From: an uncultured Marvinbryantia sp.
Lineage (GTDB): Bacteria > Bacillota > Clostridia > Lachnospirales > Lachnospiraceae
Length of the DNA: 17,297 bases
Direction of reading: 5' to 3'
Assembly (NCBI GenBank): GCA_934394985.1
Contig: CAKRRF010000045.1
Location: forward strand, 1-17,297
In this document: positions 1-6,495 of the stretch, in pieces
Numbering within the stretch: the first letter of the stretch is position 1
Layout of the letters: each line of letters begins with the position of its first letter
Notes under the pieces: model-generated
Database searches by the model: none
Told to the model about the DNA's origin: nothing
Seen by the model: only the letters and a program-made list of their open reading frames with translations
Program-made: the position numbers and the translations under genes

Positions 1-580
1 TTTCCTGAACATAAATAGCATCAATCAGTTCTGCTACCTTATCTGCTTTTGCCTGGTCATCATCTGCTGCCTCAGATTCTGCCTCTGTAGTTTCTTCTTC
101 CGATGCTGCTTCTGTAGTCTCTTCCTCAGATGCTGCTTCTGTGGTCTCTTCTTCGGATGTTGCCTCTGTAGTTTCTTCTTCTGATGCTGCTTCTGTGGTT
201 TCTTCTTCGGATGTTGCCTCTGTAGTTTCTTCTTCCGATGCTGCCTCTGTGGTTTCTTCTTCGCTGGCTGCGACTGCAAGTACCTTTTCTGTTGCTCCCT
301 CGCTCTGAGCTTCCACTTTTTCTTCCGTTGCTGCTTCTGTCGTTTCTTCTTCAGATGCCGCTTCTGTTGTTTCTTCCTCCGATGCAGCTTCTGTGGTCTC
401 TGCTTCAGATGCTGCTTCTGTCGTCTCTTCCTCAGATGCTGCTTCCGTCTTTGCCTCTGTTGTAGCTTCCGTTACAGTTTTTGTTTCTGCTTCTGTTGTC
501 TTTGTAGTGCTGCCGCCACATCCTGTTAATAAAGATGCTACCATTGCTGCAGAAAGTACCACTGCCATTTTTCTTTTCAT
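1..580 (-). CDS. Lipoprotein with Glu/Thr-rich repeat linker, N-terminal part; possible CbiK-type cobaltochelatase
   Basis: Partial gene; 193 codons are visible before the left edge. The start ATG at 578-580 follows AAGGAGG nine bases upstream. Residues 1-20 form a lipoprotein signal peptide (Lys/Arg start, hydrophobic core) and the lipobox LLTGC puts the lipidated Cys at residue 21, so the protein should be anchored outside the membrane. Residues about 46-170 are low-complexity 9-residue repeats (AASEEETTE and variants), probably an extended acidic stalk. The globular domain begins near residue 176 (QAKADKVAELIDAIYVQE) and is cut off. A B12 riboswitch and terminator lie directly upstream, so expression should fall when cobalamin is plentiful. 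From memory, this ADKVA-LIDAIYVQ start occurs in Lachnospiraceae lipoproteins annotated as sirohydrochlorin cobaltochelatase (CbiK family); that function is inference, since no catalytic residues lie in the window. A solute-binding lipoprotein is the main alternative. Confidence 0.85.
   Translation of the reverse strand, partial: MKRKMAVVLSAAMVASLLTGCGGSTTKTTEAETKTVTEATTEAKTEAASEEETTEAASEAETTEAASEEETTEAASEEETTEAATEEKVEAQSEGATEKVLAVAASEEETTEAASEEETTEATSEEETTEAASEEETTEATSEEETTEAASEEETTEAASEEETTEAESEAADDDQAKADKVAELIDAIYVQE
71..445 (-). repeat. 27-bp coding tandem repeats (9-aa units AASEEETTE)
   Basis: Inside the lipoprotein gene, two blocks of 27-bp units encode AASEEETTE and close variants. 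The block at 320-445 has about four units and the one at 71-268 about seven. They are separated by a non-repeat spacer (residues 88-104) containing EKVEAQSEGATEKVLAVA. In the second block AAS and ATS units partly alternate. Synonymous codons differ between units, which argues for old duplication plus selection on the protein rather than recent slippage. Confidence 0.85.
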
Positions 581-638
581 AAGAATTTTCCTCCTTGCGT
601 ATAGAACGCATAAATAATATCAGATGCCTTTCAGCATC

Positions 639-674
639 AAAAAAGAGAGTGACCACCACGAGGTGACACTCTCT
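639..674 (-). terminator. Intrinsic terminator, expression platform of the B12 riboswitch
   Basis: Read on the minus strand, an AGAGAGTG/CACTCTCT stem (8 bp) continues past a small internal loop into CACC/GGTG with a TCGT loop, and is followed at once by six T. It sits between the cobalamin aptamer and the lipoprotein start, 59 bases before the ATG, as expected for transcription control by the riboswitch. Confidence 0.85.
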
Positions 675-753
675 GAAAATACCGTCGCTTATTTTCATCC
701 AGCCCGTAATGTACTGCCAATTCCTCGTGACATGGAACTCACCGTCCCGGTAC

Positions 754-914
754 AACAAAAGGCAGTTCTCCCGACTTATTGATCAAACGCTCCGGCCTCC
801 TTCCCGGTTTCCCAGTGGACTATGGCCTTCGCTTTCAAAATACGGTGACGAGTTCGCACAGGAATCTCACCTGTTTCTCTTTTCAGCAGACAAATTTGTC
901 TGACACCTTCTGTT
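754..914 (-). promoter_or_regulatory. Cobalamin (adenosylcobalamin-type) riboswitch aptamer
   Basis: On the minus strand the closing stem P1 pairs AACAGAAGG (906-914) with CCTTTTGTT (754-762), nine pairs with one G-U. Next come the conserved GGTG, an AAAAGAGAA segment and the CAGGTGAGATTCCTG hairpin (856-877). The 3' side carries the B12 box AGTCGGGAGAACTGCC (761-777), a close match to the family's consensus. Downstream, GGCAGT (713-718) is complementary to ACTGCC of the B12 box, a likely switching interaction, and a terminator follows at 639-674. The order and motifs match the cobalamin riboswitch family, which normally turns genes off when cobalamin is bound. The controlled gene is the lipoprotein at 1-580. 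Confidence 0.88.
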
Positions 915-952
915 TTCCTTATGTAATTGTATTGTTCTTCCAACACTTTATA

Positions 953-981
953 AGTATAGCACACTCAACTCTGCTATGCAA
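953..981 (-). promoter_or_regulatory. Sigma-A promoter for the riboswitch-lipoprotein transcript
   Basis: On the minus strand, TTGCAT (976-981), 17 bases, then TATACT (953-958). The -35 box overlaps the last codons and stop of thiD, so the lipoprotein unit starts right at the end of the thi operon. Transcription should begin near 946, about 30 bases before the riboswitch P1 stem. Confidence 0.65.
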
Positions 982-1795
982 TAGTGATTTCCTGCGCAAA
1001 ACTTCCAATAATATCAAAACCATGATCCATCGGGCCGCTTCCCTTGCCCAGATCCAGCATAGCTGCCAGTGCTCCTGAAATATACTCCTTTGCCCGTTCT
1101 ACCGATGCATGCAAATCATACCCCTTAGCCAGATTGGACGCAATCGCAGATGACAATGTGCATCCGGTGCCATGTGTATTCGGATTATCTATCCGTTTTC
1201 CGTAAAACCACTGGCAGCTGCCCTCCGTATATAAAAGGTCATTGGCATCATGTATTTGATGACCGCCTTTACAGAGCACGGCACAGTGGTATTGTTCCGA
1301 AATCTGTTTTGCGGCAGCCATCATATCTTCTTCTGTTTCCACTTGCATACCGGTCAGTTCTTCTGCCTCCGGAATATTCGGCGTAAGAACTGTCGCCAGC
1401 GGAAACAATTCTTTCTTCAGCGTATCTATGGCATCTTCACTGATCAGTCTGGCTCCACTAGTGGCTACCATCACCGGATCTATCACTATATTTTTTGCAT
1501 GATATTGCTTTAGCTTCTGTGCAATCACACAGATCAGTTCCTTTTCTGATACCATACCGATTTTTACTGCATCCGGAAAAATGTCCGTAAATACACTGTC
1601 CAGCTCCTGCCCCAAAAATTCTGGTGTGACATTTAAAATAGCGGACACACCGGTGGTATTCTGGGCGGTCAGCGCTGTGACAGCACTCATGGCATACACA
1701 CCGTTAGCCATCATAGTCTTGATATCTGCCTGTATTCCGGCTCCTCCGCTGGAATCACTTCCGGCAATCGTCAATGCGGTTTTTTTCATGATCAC
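974..1795 (-). CDS. thiD: Hydroxymethylpyrimidine (phosphate) kinase ThiD
   Basis: About 273 residues, the usual length for ThiD. It phosphorylates HMP to HMP-P and then to HMP-PP, the pyrimidine donor used by ThiE. The ribokinase-fold signature LTIAGSDSSGGAGIQADIKT is near the N terminus. IDPVMVATSGARLI sits mid-protein, PNIPEAEELTG follows, and the ATP/anion-hole motif NTHGTGCTLSSAIA is near residue 210. The longest frame starts at a GTG (1793-1795), seven bases after AAGGA; an ATG two codons in (1787-1789) is equally plausible and looks more like other ThiD starts. It is the last gene of the minus-strand operon, 25 bases after the HAD gene. No terminator separates it from the next minus-strand unit. 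Some ThiD-like kinases prefer pyridoxal, but the thiM/thiE context supports the HMP role. Confidence 0.93.
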   Translation of the reverse strand: MIMKKTALTIAGSDSSGGAGIQADIKTMMANGVYAMSAVTALTAQNTTGVSAILNVTPEFLGQELDSVFTDIFPDAVKIGMVSEKELICVIAQKLKQYHAKNIVIDPVMVATSGARLISEDAIDTLKKELFPLATVLTPNIPEAEELTGMQVETEEDMMAAAKQISEQYHCAVLCKGGHQIHDANDLLYTEGSCQWFYGKRIDNPNTHGTGCTLSSAIASNLAKGYDLHASVERAKEYISGALAAMLDLGKGSGPMDHGFDIIGSFAQEITIA

Positions 1796-1820
1796 TTACC
1801 ATTCCTTTTGCATTCATTTT

Positions 1821-2474
1821 CTATTGTGCCAAAAAACACATTGGAAAATCCATCAGATTTTTCAGGTACACTTCCCCGGTTTCTTCGACGCCCTTCTGGT
1901 TTGGTTCTCCCTTACCATCATAGACTCCGACAGCTCTGAATCCTGCTTTTTTTGCAGTCTGAAGCGCATACAGAGAATCTTCAAACACCAGCGTCTCTTC
2001 CGGATCGGTTCCCATAAATTCTGCTGCCTGTTGATAAATCAGTGAGGAATGTTTGCTTTCTCCCACTTCGCTGGTGGTATCAATCTTCTGAAAGAAATCC
2101 AGCAGTCCGTTTCGCCAAAGAGCCTTCTTTGCATGTTCTCCCGGGCTGGAGGTCGCCACTGTCATCAAGATTCCCTTTTCCTGCAGAAAGGTCAGCAGCT
2201 CCTTTGCGCCATCCTTTGCCTTTACTTCATAAAAATAAAAATCCTGCAGCATTTCCTGAATCCCATCCAGCACTTCCTCCACCGTCTGCCTGAGCTGATA
2301 CTGCTGCTTAAGATACTCTGCGCCCTGCTCCATGCTCATGGAAAAAAGGACCTCTCTTAATCCTGCTTCCGGCTGTACTCCCTGCTTCATCAGATATCTG
2401 GCTCCCAGATCATCCCAGATCTCCATAGAATCCAAAAGCACGCCATCCAGATCAAAGATTGCACCCCGAATCAT
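1821..2474 (-). CDS. HAD-family phosphatase in the thiamine operon
   Basis: 217 residues, a HAD hydrolase of the beta-phosphoglucomutase-like (cap C1) group. Motif I is FDLDGVLLDS with nucleophile Asp8 and acid/base Asp10. Motif II is TVATSSPG, and the Lys motif and motif IV lie in GESKHSSLIYQ and ETLVFEDSLYALQTAKKAG. Its ATG overlaps the thiE stop (ATGA), and thiD begins 25 bases downstream, so it is translated as part of the thi operon. The substrate cannot be read from sequence. The setting makes thiamine monophosphate a reasonable candidate: ThiE makes TMP, and organisms without the TMP kinase ThiL dephosphorylate TMP and then pyrophosphorylate thiamine. HMP-P or HET-P clean-up, or a general sugar-phosphate phosphatase, are alternatives. 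Confidence 0.9.
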   Translation of the reverse strand: MIRGAIFDLDGVLLDSMEIWDDLGARYLMKQGVQPEAGLREVLFSMSMEQGAEYLKQQYQLRQTVEEVLDGIQEMLQDFYFYEVKAKDGAKELLTFLQEKGILMTVATSSPGEHAKKALWRNGLLDFFQKIDTTSEVGESKHSSLIYQQAAEFMGTDPEETLVFEDSLYALQTAKKAGFRAVGVYDGKGEPNQKGVEETGEVYLKNLMDFPMCFLAQ

Positions 2475-3112
2475 GCTTCCACCATCCTCCTGGTCGCTTC
2501 TTTTAGATCTTCTGCTGCTTTTTGGATATTCTTCTGCGCATAAATGGCGCTGATTACAGCAATCCCACAGATGCCGCTTCCGGCAAGCTCTTTTACGTTT
2601 TCCTGTGTAATTCCTCCGATGGCAATCACCGGGATCGATACTGCTTCACAGATAGCTTTTACTCTTTCATGAGGAACCTCCACAGCATCCGCCTTCGATC
2701 CGGTTGGAAATACTGCTCCCACACCAAGGTAATCTGCACCGTGTTTTTCTGCCAGGAGGGCCTGCTCTACTGTCTGTGCAGACACGCCAATGATCTTATC
2801 CGGTCCCAGCTTGGCACGTACATCACCGGCCTCCATATCACTCTGTCCTACATGCACTCCGTCTGCATTCATGGCAATTGCAATATCCACATTATCATTA
2901 ATAATAAACGGCACCTGATATTCTCTGCAAAGCTTTTGCATTTCTTTTGCTTCTTCCAGGAACTGTTCCTCACCCAGTTCTTTTTCTCTTAACTGTACAA
3001 ATGTGACGCCCCCATCCAGACTTTCTTTTACCACAGAATACAGTGTCCGTCCATTCAGCCAGTGACGGTCTGTCACTGCATATAATAACAAGTCTTTCTT
3101 ATCTACATTCAT
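2471..3112 (-). CDS. thiE: Thiamine-phosphate synthase ThiE
   Basis: 213 residues. It joins HMP-PP and HET-P to give thiamine monophosphate in the cytoplasm. Family motifs in order: LYAVTDR at the N terminus, FVQLREKEL, PFIINDNVDIAIAMNADGVHVGQSDM (substrate and Mg sites), IIGVSAQT, DYLGVGAVFPTGSKADA (phosphate-binding loop), PVIAIGGIT and GIAVISAI. I place the start at the ATG of MNVDKK (3110-3112), because AGGAGG lies seven bases before it. An ATG five codons upstream would put that ribosome site inside the coding region. The gene overlaps the end of thiM by 14 bases and its stop overlaps the HAD start, indicating tight translational coupling. Confidence 0.94.
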   Translation of the reverse strand: MNVDKKDLLLYAVTDRHWLNGRTLYSVVKESLDGGVTFVQLREKELGEEQFLEEAKEMQKLCREYQVPFIINDNVDIAIAMNADGVHVGQSDMEAGDVRAKLGPDKIIGVSAQTVEQALLAEKHGADYLGVGAVFPTGSKADAVEVPHERVKAICEAVSIPVIAIGGITQENVKELAGSGICGIAVISAIYAQKNIQKAAEDLKEATRRMVEA

Positions 3113-3920
3113 ATCTGGCCTCCTCATTCAAAATTGCTTCATCCATCTGATAAATTGCATCTATGATACGATTGCGGTAAGTCGCATTTCCTTCCCAGTC
3201 CTGCATATGGCTCCAGCCGATCTCACCTGCCAGTCCCATAACACAGACTGCAGCGGCGGCTGCTTCCAGCTTCCGTTCCGGATTGGCTGTAATATAAGCA
3301 GTCATCATACCGGAAAGCTGACATCCCGTTCCTGTAATTTTTCCCATCTCCGGTCTGCCATTGCGAATCACATAGCAGATTTCCCCGTCACTGACCAGAT
3401 CAATGGCTCCGGTAATCGCAATAACAGAGCCGCTTTTCCTGGCAAATTCCTTTACAAATGCAATGGATGCATCCAGATTTTCTTCTGTCACTGCATCTGC
3501 CACATCTGCATCCACGCCTTTGGTAGTTCCGCTTCCAAAAGCCAGAGTCTTGATCTCTGAAATATTTCCACGGATTACCGACGGCTGCAGCTCTTTCATC
3601 AGTTTCAGGGCTGTCTCCGTACGAAGCCCGGAAGCACCTGCTCCTACCGGATCCAGCAGAATCGGATGTCCCAGTTCTTTTGCCCGTCTTCCTGCCACAA
3701 ACATACCTTCTATGCTATGTTCATTCAAAGTTCCAATATTGATATTCAGTCCTCCACAGATAGTGGTAATATCCTCCACATCCTTTGGTTCATCTGACAT
3801 AATAGGACTGCCACCGCAGGCCAGTAACACATTAGCCACATCATTTACTGTCACATAATTTGTAATGTTATGCACCAACGGTGTCTGCTCTCTTACCTTT
3901 CGCAAACAATCTCCTAACAT
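3099..3920 (-). CDS. thiM: Hydroxyethylthiazole kinase ThiM
   Basis: 273 residues, first gene of the operon. It phosphorylates salvaged 4-methyl-5-hydroxyethylthiazole (HET) to HET-P for ThiE. Seen in sequence: the N-terminal PLVHNITNYVTVNDVANVLLACGGSPIMSDEP block typical of ThiM, NINIGTL, HPILLDPVGAGAS, VIRGNISEI and the catalytic GTGCQLSG loop with its conserved Cys. The start is set at the ATG of MLGDCLRKV (3918-3920), since GGAGG lies six bases before it. A longer frame from 3941 would place the ribosome site within codons. Presence of thiM with thiE and thiD, and no thiC, thiG, thiF or thiS nearby, suggests a salvage operon, although biosynthetic genes could be elsewhere. Confidence 0.95.
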   Translation of the reverse strand: MLGDCLRKVREQTPLVHNITNYVTVNDVANVLLACGGSPIMSDEPKDVEDITTICGGLNINIGTLNEHSIEGMFVAGRRAKELGHPILLDPVGAGASGLRTETALKLMKELQPSVIRGNISEIKTLAFGSGTTKGVDADVADAVTEENLDASIAFVKEFARKSGSVIAITGAIDLVSDGEICYVIRNGRPEMGKITGTGCQLSGMMTAYITANPERKLEAAAAAVCVMGLAGEIGWSHMQDWEGNATYRNRIIDAIYQMDEAILNEEARYECR

Positions 3921-3956
3921 CTTTTTCCTCCTTTTCTGCATGGCGGTCAGGCGGAT

Positions 3957-3981
3957 ATTCGCAATCCGCTTCGCCGCTTGC
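3957..3981 (+). repeat. Dispersed 25-bp repeat, copy A
   Basis: This 25-bp stretch in the thiM 5' untranslated region matches 4153-4177 at 23 of 25 positions (the two differences are adjacent). A shorter 11-bp piece of it (TTCGCAATCCG) recurs at 4070-4080 inside the thi leader. On the minus-strand RNA it lies beside GCGGAT/ATCCGC, which can form a small hairpin shortly before the thiM ribosome site. Confidence 0.75.
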
Positions 3982-4010
3982 CCCTAACCGAATAGCTGCT
4001 TGATTCAGTG

Positions 4011-4042
4011 AAAAAAACGGATATACCAAACAGGCATATCCG
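4011..4042 (-). terminator. Intrinsic terminator (attenuator) in the thi leader
   Basis: On the minus strand CGGATATGCC (4033-4042) pairs with GGTATATCCG (4018-4027), 10 bp with one G-U, loop TGTTT, followed directly by seven T (4011-4017). It lies between the thi promoter and thiM, so it must be conditional if the operon is to be expressed. Confidence 0.85.
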
Positions 4043-4090
4043 CTGAAACTGCATGTACGACAGACTTGCTTCGCAATCCGGTCCGACTAT
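4011..4090 (-). promoter_or_regulatory. Compact structured thi leader, candidate HMP-PP (thiS-motif) riboswitch
   Basis: The RNA from the predicted start (about 4090) to the end of the U tract is only about 80 nt. It holds a hairpin (GGAC...GTCT around TTGC-GAA-GCAA), a linker TGCAGTTTCAG and the terminator stem. The 5' segment CGGAT can pair with ATCCG of the terminator 3' arm, a possible antiterminator. Conserved TPP-riboswitch elements (CTGAGA and the ACCTGAT/GGATAATGCC-type arm) are absent. HMP-PP riboswitches are known for very small aptamers embedded in an intrinsic terminator upstream of thi genes, which fits this layout. I could not align it to the family consensus, so the class assignment is inference. 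Confidence 0.45.
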
Positions 4091-4095
4091 TGTAC

Positions 4096-4124
4096 ATTAT
4101 ATCTCTGTTTTTTTTGATTTGCAA
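4096..4124 (-). promoter_or_regulatory. Sigma-A promoter of the thi operon
   Basis: On the minus strand TTGCAA (4119-4124), spacer of 17 bases including an A8 run, then a perfect TATAAT (4096-4101). The predicted start near 4090 places the leader and attenuator directly downstream. Confidence 0.75.
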
Positions 4125-4146
4125 TCTTTATTTGTTAAGGTGTAAA

Positions 4147-4302
4147 GCGTTCATTCGCAATCCGCTTCGCTACTTGCTCATGAACGCAGTCGCTTCGCGA
4201 TCTGTCAGTGGGAGCTGAAGGCTCCCACTAACATAAGCATCCCCCTCACCCGCCGCTTGGTGCTCCGCGCACTTGAAGCGGGGGAATGCTTATCTGCGTT
4301 CA
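4147..4302. repeat. Palindromic intergenic element, possible IS200/IS605-type remnant or MITE
   Basis: Non-coding block with nested inverted repeats. GCGTTCAT (4147-4154) pairs with ATGAACGC (4180-4187). AGTGGGAGC (4207-4215) pairs with GCTCCCACT (4221-4229), perfect over 9 bp with a 5-base loop. AAGCAT (4235-4240) and following C-run pair with the G-run and ATGCTT (4281-4291). TGAACGCAG (4181-4189) is repeated inverted as CTGCGTTCA (4294-4302) and bounds the last two. It also contains copy B of the 25-bp dispersed repeat (4153-4177). No transposase gene is present. The subterminal-hairpin look resembles IS200/IS605 ends or derived non-autonomous elements; that origin is inference. Confidence 0.6.
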
Positions 4303-4311
4303 CATTTTATC

Positions 4312-4340
4312 TGGACTTTTAAAACAGATATTTCTATAAT
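4312..4340 (+). promoter_or_regulatory. Sigma-A promoter of the hybrid histidine kinase
   Basis: TGGACT (4312-4317), 17 bases, then a perfect TATAAT (4335-4340), 36 bases before the kinase ATG. AGGAAGG (4361-4367) supplies the ribosome site. Confidence 0.65.
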
Positions 4341-4376
4341 ATAAGTAACTTTTTTATCACAGGAAGGGGCAATTCT

Positions 4377-6374
4377 ATGAGTCCATCAGAAACCTTACAT
4401 TCACAATCCATTCTGCGTGCTTCCAAAATAGGTCTGTGGCATGTGGAAATAACATCTGGCACACAGCCACGTTTTTTGGCTGATGACGTTATGGATGAAC
4501 TGCTTGGCGTTCCAGGCAATCTGACACCGGAAGAGCGTTTTTCTTTTCATCGTACACGCATTCACCCGGATGATATGGCGCTGTTTCAGGAATATTCCGA
4601 CAAACTGTCCAATTCCAGTATTCCCTCTGAAATTGTATATCGTTATCTTCATCCGGTTCAGGGGGAAATGTTGGTACGATGCAGTGGCTCACGGGATACT
4701 TCCCTCACGGATTGTATCAGTCTGATTGGAACCCATCAGGATATTTCCAACACAGCCCGGCTGGAAAAAGACAAATTTGCTGAAAAACGCCTGGCGGAGC
4801 TAAATCATACACTTCGTCAGAACCAGATGATACAGGAAAACTATTACCTCAACCTGCTTGATATTCAAAGCTGTGGTCTGATCTCTTATACTATTCCGGA
4901 ACACAGACTGATCCATATCAATGCCGAAGCCTTGCGCATGTATCAGTTAACAGACATGGCCGACGCACAGCAGCGACTTGGAGGTATCCTGTCCAGGGTT
5001 TATTATCCGGATCCTGAGACCCTTGATGCGCTGATGCACCTTCGCATCCAGGACGGCACAGTCGATTATGAATGTATTTTGTATAAAAACAGTACCGATG
5101 AATGCCATATTATGGCCAAATCCAAAATTATTCAGATACCAAGCGGAGAACGTGCTATTGTCACCACATTTCTGGATGTCTCTGATATGATTGTTCTGCA
5201 AAAGGCTTTGCAAAAAGCTGAAGAGGGAAGTCAGGCCAAATCTGCTTTTCTGTTTGCCATGTCCCACGATCTGCGCACTCCAATGAATGCCATTATCGGT
5301 TATGCGGAATTAATGGAGGCGCACTGGGGAGAAAAAGAACTGACAACCAATTATCTGAAAAAGCTGAAACAGGCCAGTCATTTCCTCTTATCTCTGATTG
5401 GTAATATTCTGGAAATGGCCCGTGTGGAAAGCGGAAAAGAAACGCTCCATGAAGAACCATGGAATCTTCTTCAGCTTCAGGATACGGTTGATATCCTTCT
5501 TGATACGGAAATCACCAGAAAACATCTTACCATCAGCAAAATGTTTCATGTTCCGCATCCGTATGTCCTGTGCGATGCCATGAAAATGCGCGAAATTTTT
5601 ATGAATCTTCTGAGCAATGCAGTAAAATATACGCCGGATAACGGTCATATTTCTCTGTCCGTTGAGGAACTGCCTTCCAGCTCATCGTCAGTTACTCAGA
5701 TTCGTATGATCGTGGAAGACAGCGGGATCGGTATCAGTCCGGAATATCTTCCTCATCTGTTTGAGCCCTTTTCCAGAGAGCGCAATTCTTCTGAAAGTGG
5801 CATCATCGGAAGTGGTCTCGGTCTTAAGATCGTAAAATCCTTTGTTACTCTGATGAACGGAACAGTTCAGGTGGACAGTTCTCCCGGAAAGGGTACACGC
5901 TTTACCGTGACGGTTCCTCTTCAGATCGTACCGCAGGATGCTCCGGAATATGCGAAAGCATCCACCATCTGCGATCAGGAGATTCTGAAAAACACAAGGA
6001 TTCTTCTTGCTGAAGATAATATCCTGAACGCCGAGATCACACAGACCATTCTGGAAGATGCCAACATCAGCGTTGATCTTGCCCCTGACGGTCTGAAGGC
6101 TCTTTCTATGCTGAAGGAAGCTCCAGCAGGATATTATGATCTGATACTTATGGATATCCAGATGCCAAATATGGATGGTTATCAGGCAACAAAAGCGATC
6201 CGCCATCTTCCTGATGAGCGTTCCCGTATACCGATTGTAGCAATGACAGCTAATGCTTTTAAAGAAAACAAAGATGCCGCCATTCGCGCCGGCATGAACA
6301 ATTACATTGTAAAACCGGTCAACATCTCCGGTCTTTTAAGCACTATCGCTTCAACGTTATGTAGTGCAAAATGA
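4377..6374 (+). CDS. Hybrid sensor histidine kinase with C-terminal receiver domain
   Basis: 665 residues, no signal peptide or membrane segment seen, so probably a cytoplasmic sensor. Residues about 10-130 look like a PAS fold of the PAS_3/PAC type (VYRYLHP...CSGSRD...LIGTHQDIS). About 145-275 is a second PAS-like segment ending in TFLDVSDM. A short coiled coil leads to the HisKA H box SHDLRTPMNAIIGYAELME with phospho-acceptor His297. The HATPase_c domain has the N box MNLLSNAVKY (Asn414), the G1 box EDSGIGIS (Asp448) and the G2 box GSGLGLKIV. A receiver domain follows from about 537: ILLAEDN, phospho-acceptor Asp593 in LMDIQMPNMDGY, then MTANAF and KPV. No separate response regulator or phosphotransfer protein lies next to it, so the output is unknown. 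It lies upstream of the mttB-like gene on the same strand, but that gene has its own promoter. Confidence 0.92.
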   Translation: MSPSETLHSQSILRASKIGLWHVEITSGTQPRFLADDVMDELLGVPGNLTPEERFSFHRTRIHPDDMALFQEYSDKLSNSSIPSEIVYRYLHPVQGEMLVRCSGSRDTSLTDCISLIGTHQDISNTARLEKDKFAEKRLAELNHTLRQNQMIQENYYLNLLDIQSCGLISYTIPEHRLIHINAEALRMYQLTDMADAQQRLGGILSRVYYPDPETLDALMHLRIQDGTVDYECILYKNSTDECHIMAKSKIIQIPSGERAIVTTFLDVSDMIVLQKALQKAEEGSQAKSAFLFAMSHDLRTPMNAIIGYAELMEAHWGEKELTTNYLKKLKQASHFLLSLIGNILEMARVESGKETLHEEPWNLLQLQDTVDILLDTEITRKHLTISKMFHVPHPYVLCDAMKMREIFMNLLSNAVKYTPDNGHISLSVEELPSSSSSVTQIRMIVEDSGIGISPEYLPHLFEPFSRERNSSESGIIGSGLGLKIVKSFVTLMNGTVQVDSSPGKGTRFTVTVPLQIVPQDAPEYAKASTICDQEILKNTRILLAEDNILNAEITQTILEDANISVDLAPDGLKALSMLKEAPAGYYDLILMDIQMPNMDGYQATKAIRHLPDERSRIPIVAMTANAFKENKDAAIRAGMNNYIVKPVNISGLLSTIASTLCSAK

Positions 6375-6460
6375 CGAAAGTATTTTCTCTTGCGCCTTCA
6401 TTTTTTCGTTATATTTAATATTTTTCATGCTTTGTTTGAATTTCTTTTATGCAACTTTAC

Positions 6461-6489
6461 TTTACTTTTCTAAGTATAAATGCTATAAT
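6461..6489 (+). promoter_or_regulatory. Sigma-A promoter of the mttB-like gene
   Basis: TTTACT (6461-6466), 17 bases, then a perfect TATAAT (6484-6489). Transcription should begin near 6496, about 43 bases before the ATG. Confidence 0.7.
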
Positions 6490-6495
6490 ACCCCG

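Noticed and set aside
71..445. CRISPR-like or non-coding tandem array
   Set aside because: The repeats are direct 27-bp coding units without unique spacers and translate in one frame into a lipoprotein linker.
34..465. Lys/Gln-rich and Leu-rich open frames over the repeat region
   Set aside because: They are other-frame shadows of the lipoprotein repeats, with no ribosome site or family resemblance.
3942..4100. TPP riboswitch upstream of thiM
   Set aside because: It was expected from gene content, but the conserved CTGAGA and ACCTGAT-type segments are missing and the leader is too short for that aptamer.
4147..4302. Intact insertion sequence
   Set aside because: Only hairpins and short inverted repeats are present, with no transposase frame and no clear target duplication.
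6370..6408. Terminator after the histidine kinase
   Set aside because: AAAATGA and TCATTTT can pair before a T run, but the stem is almost all A-T with a loop of over 20 bases, too weak to call.
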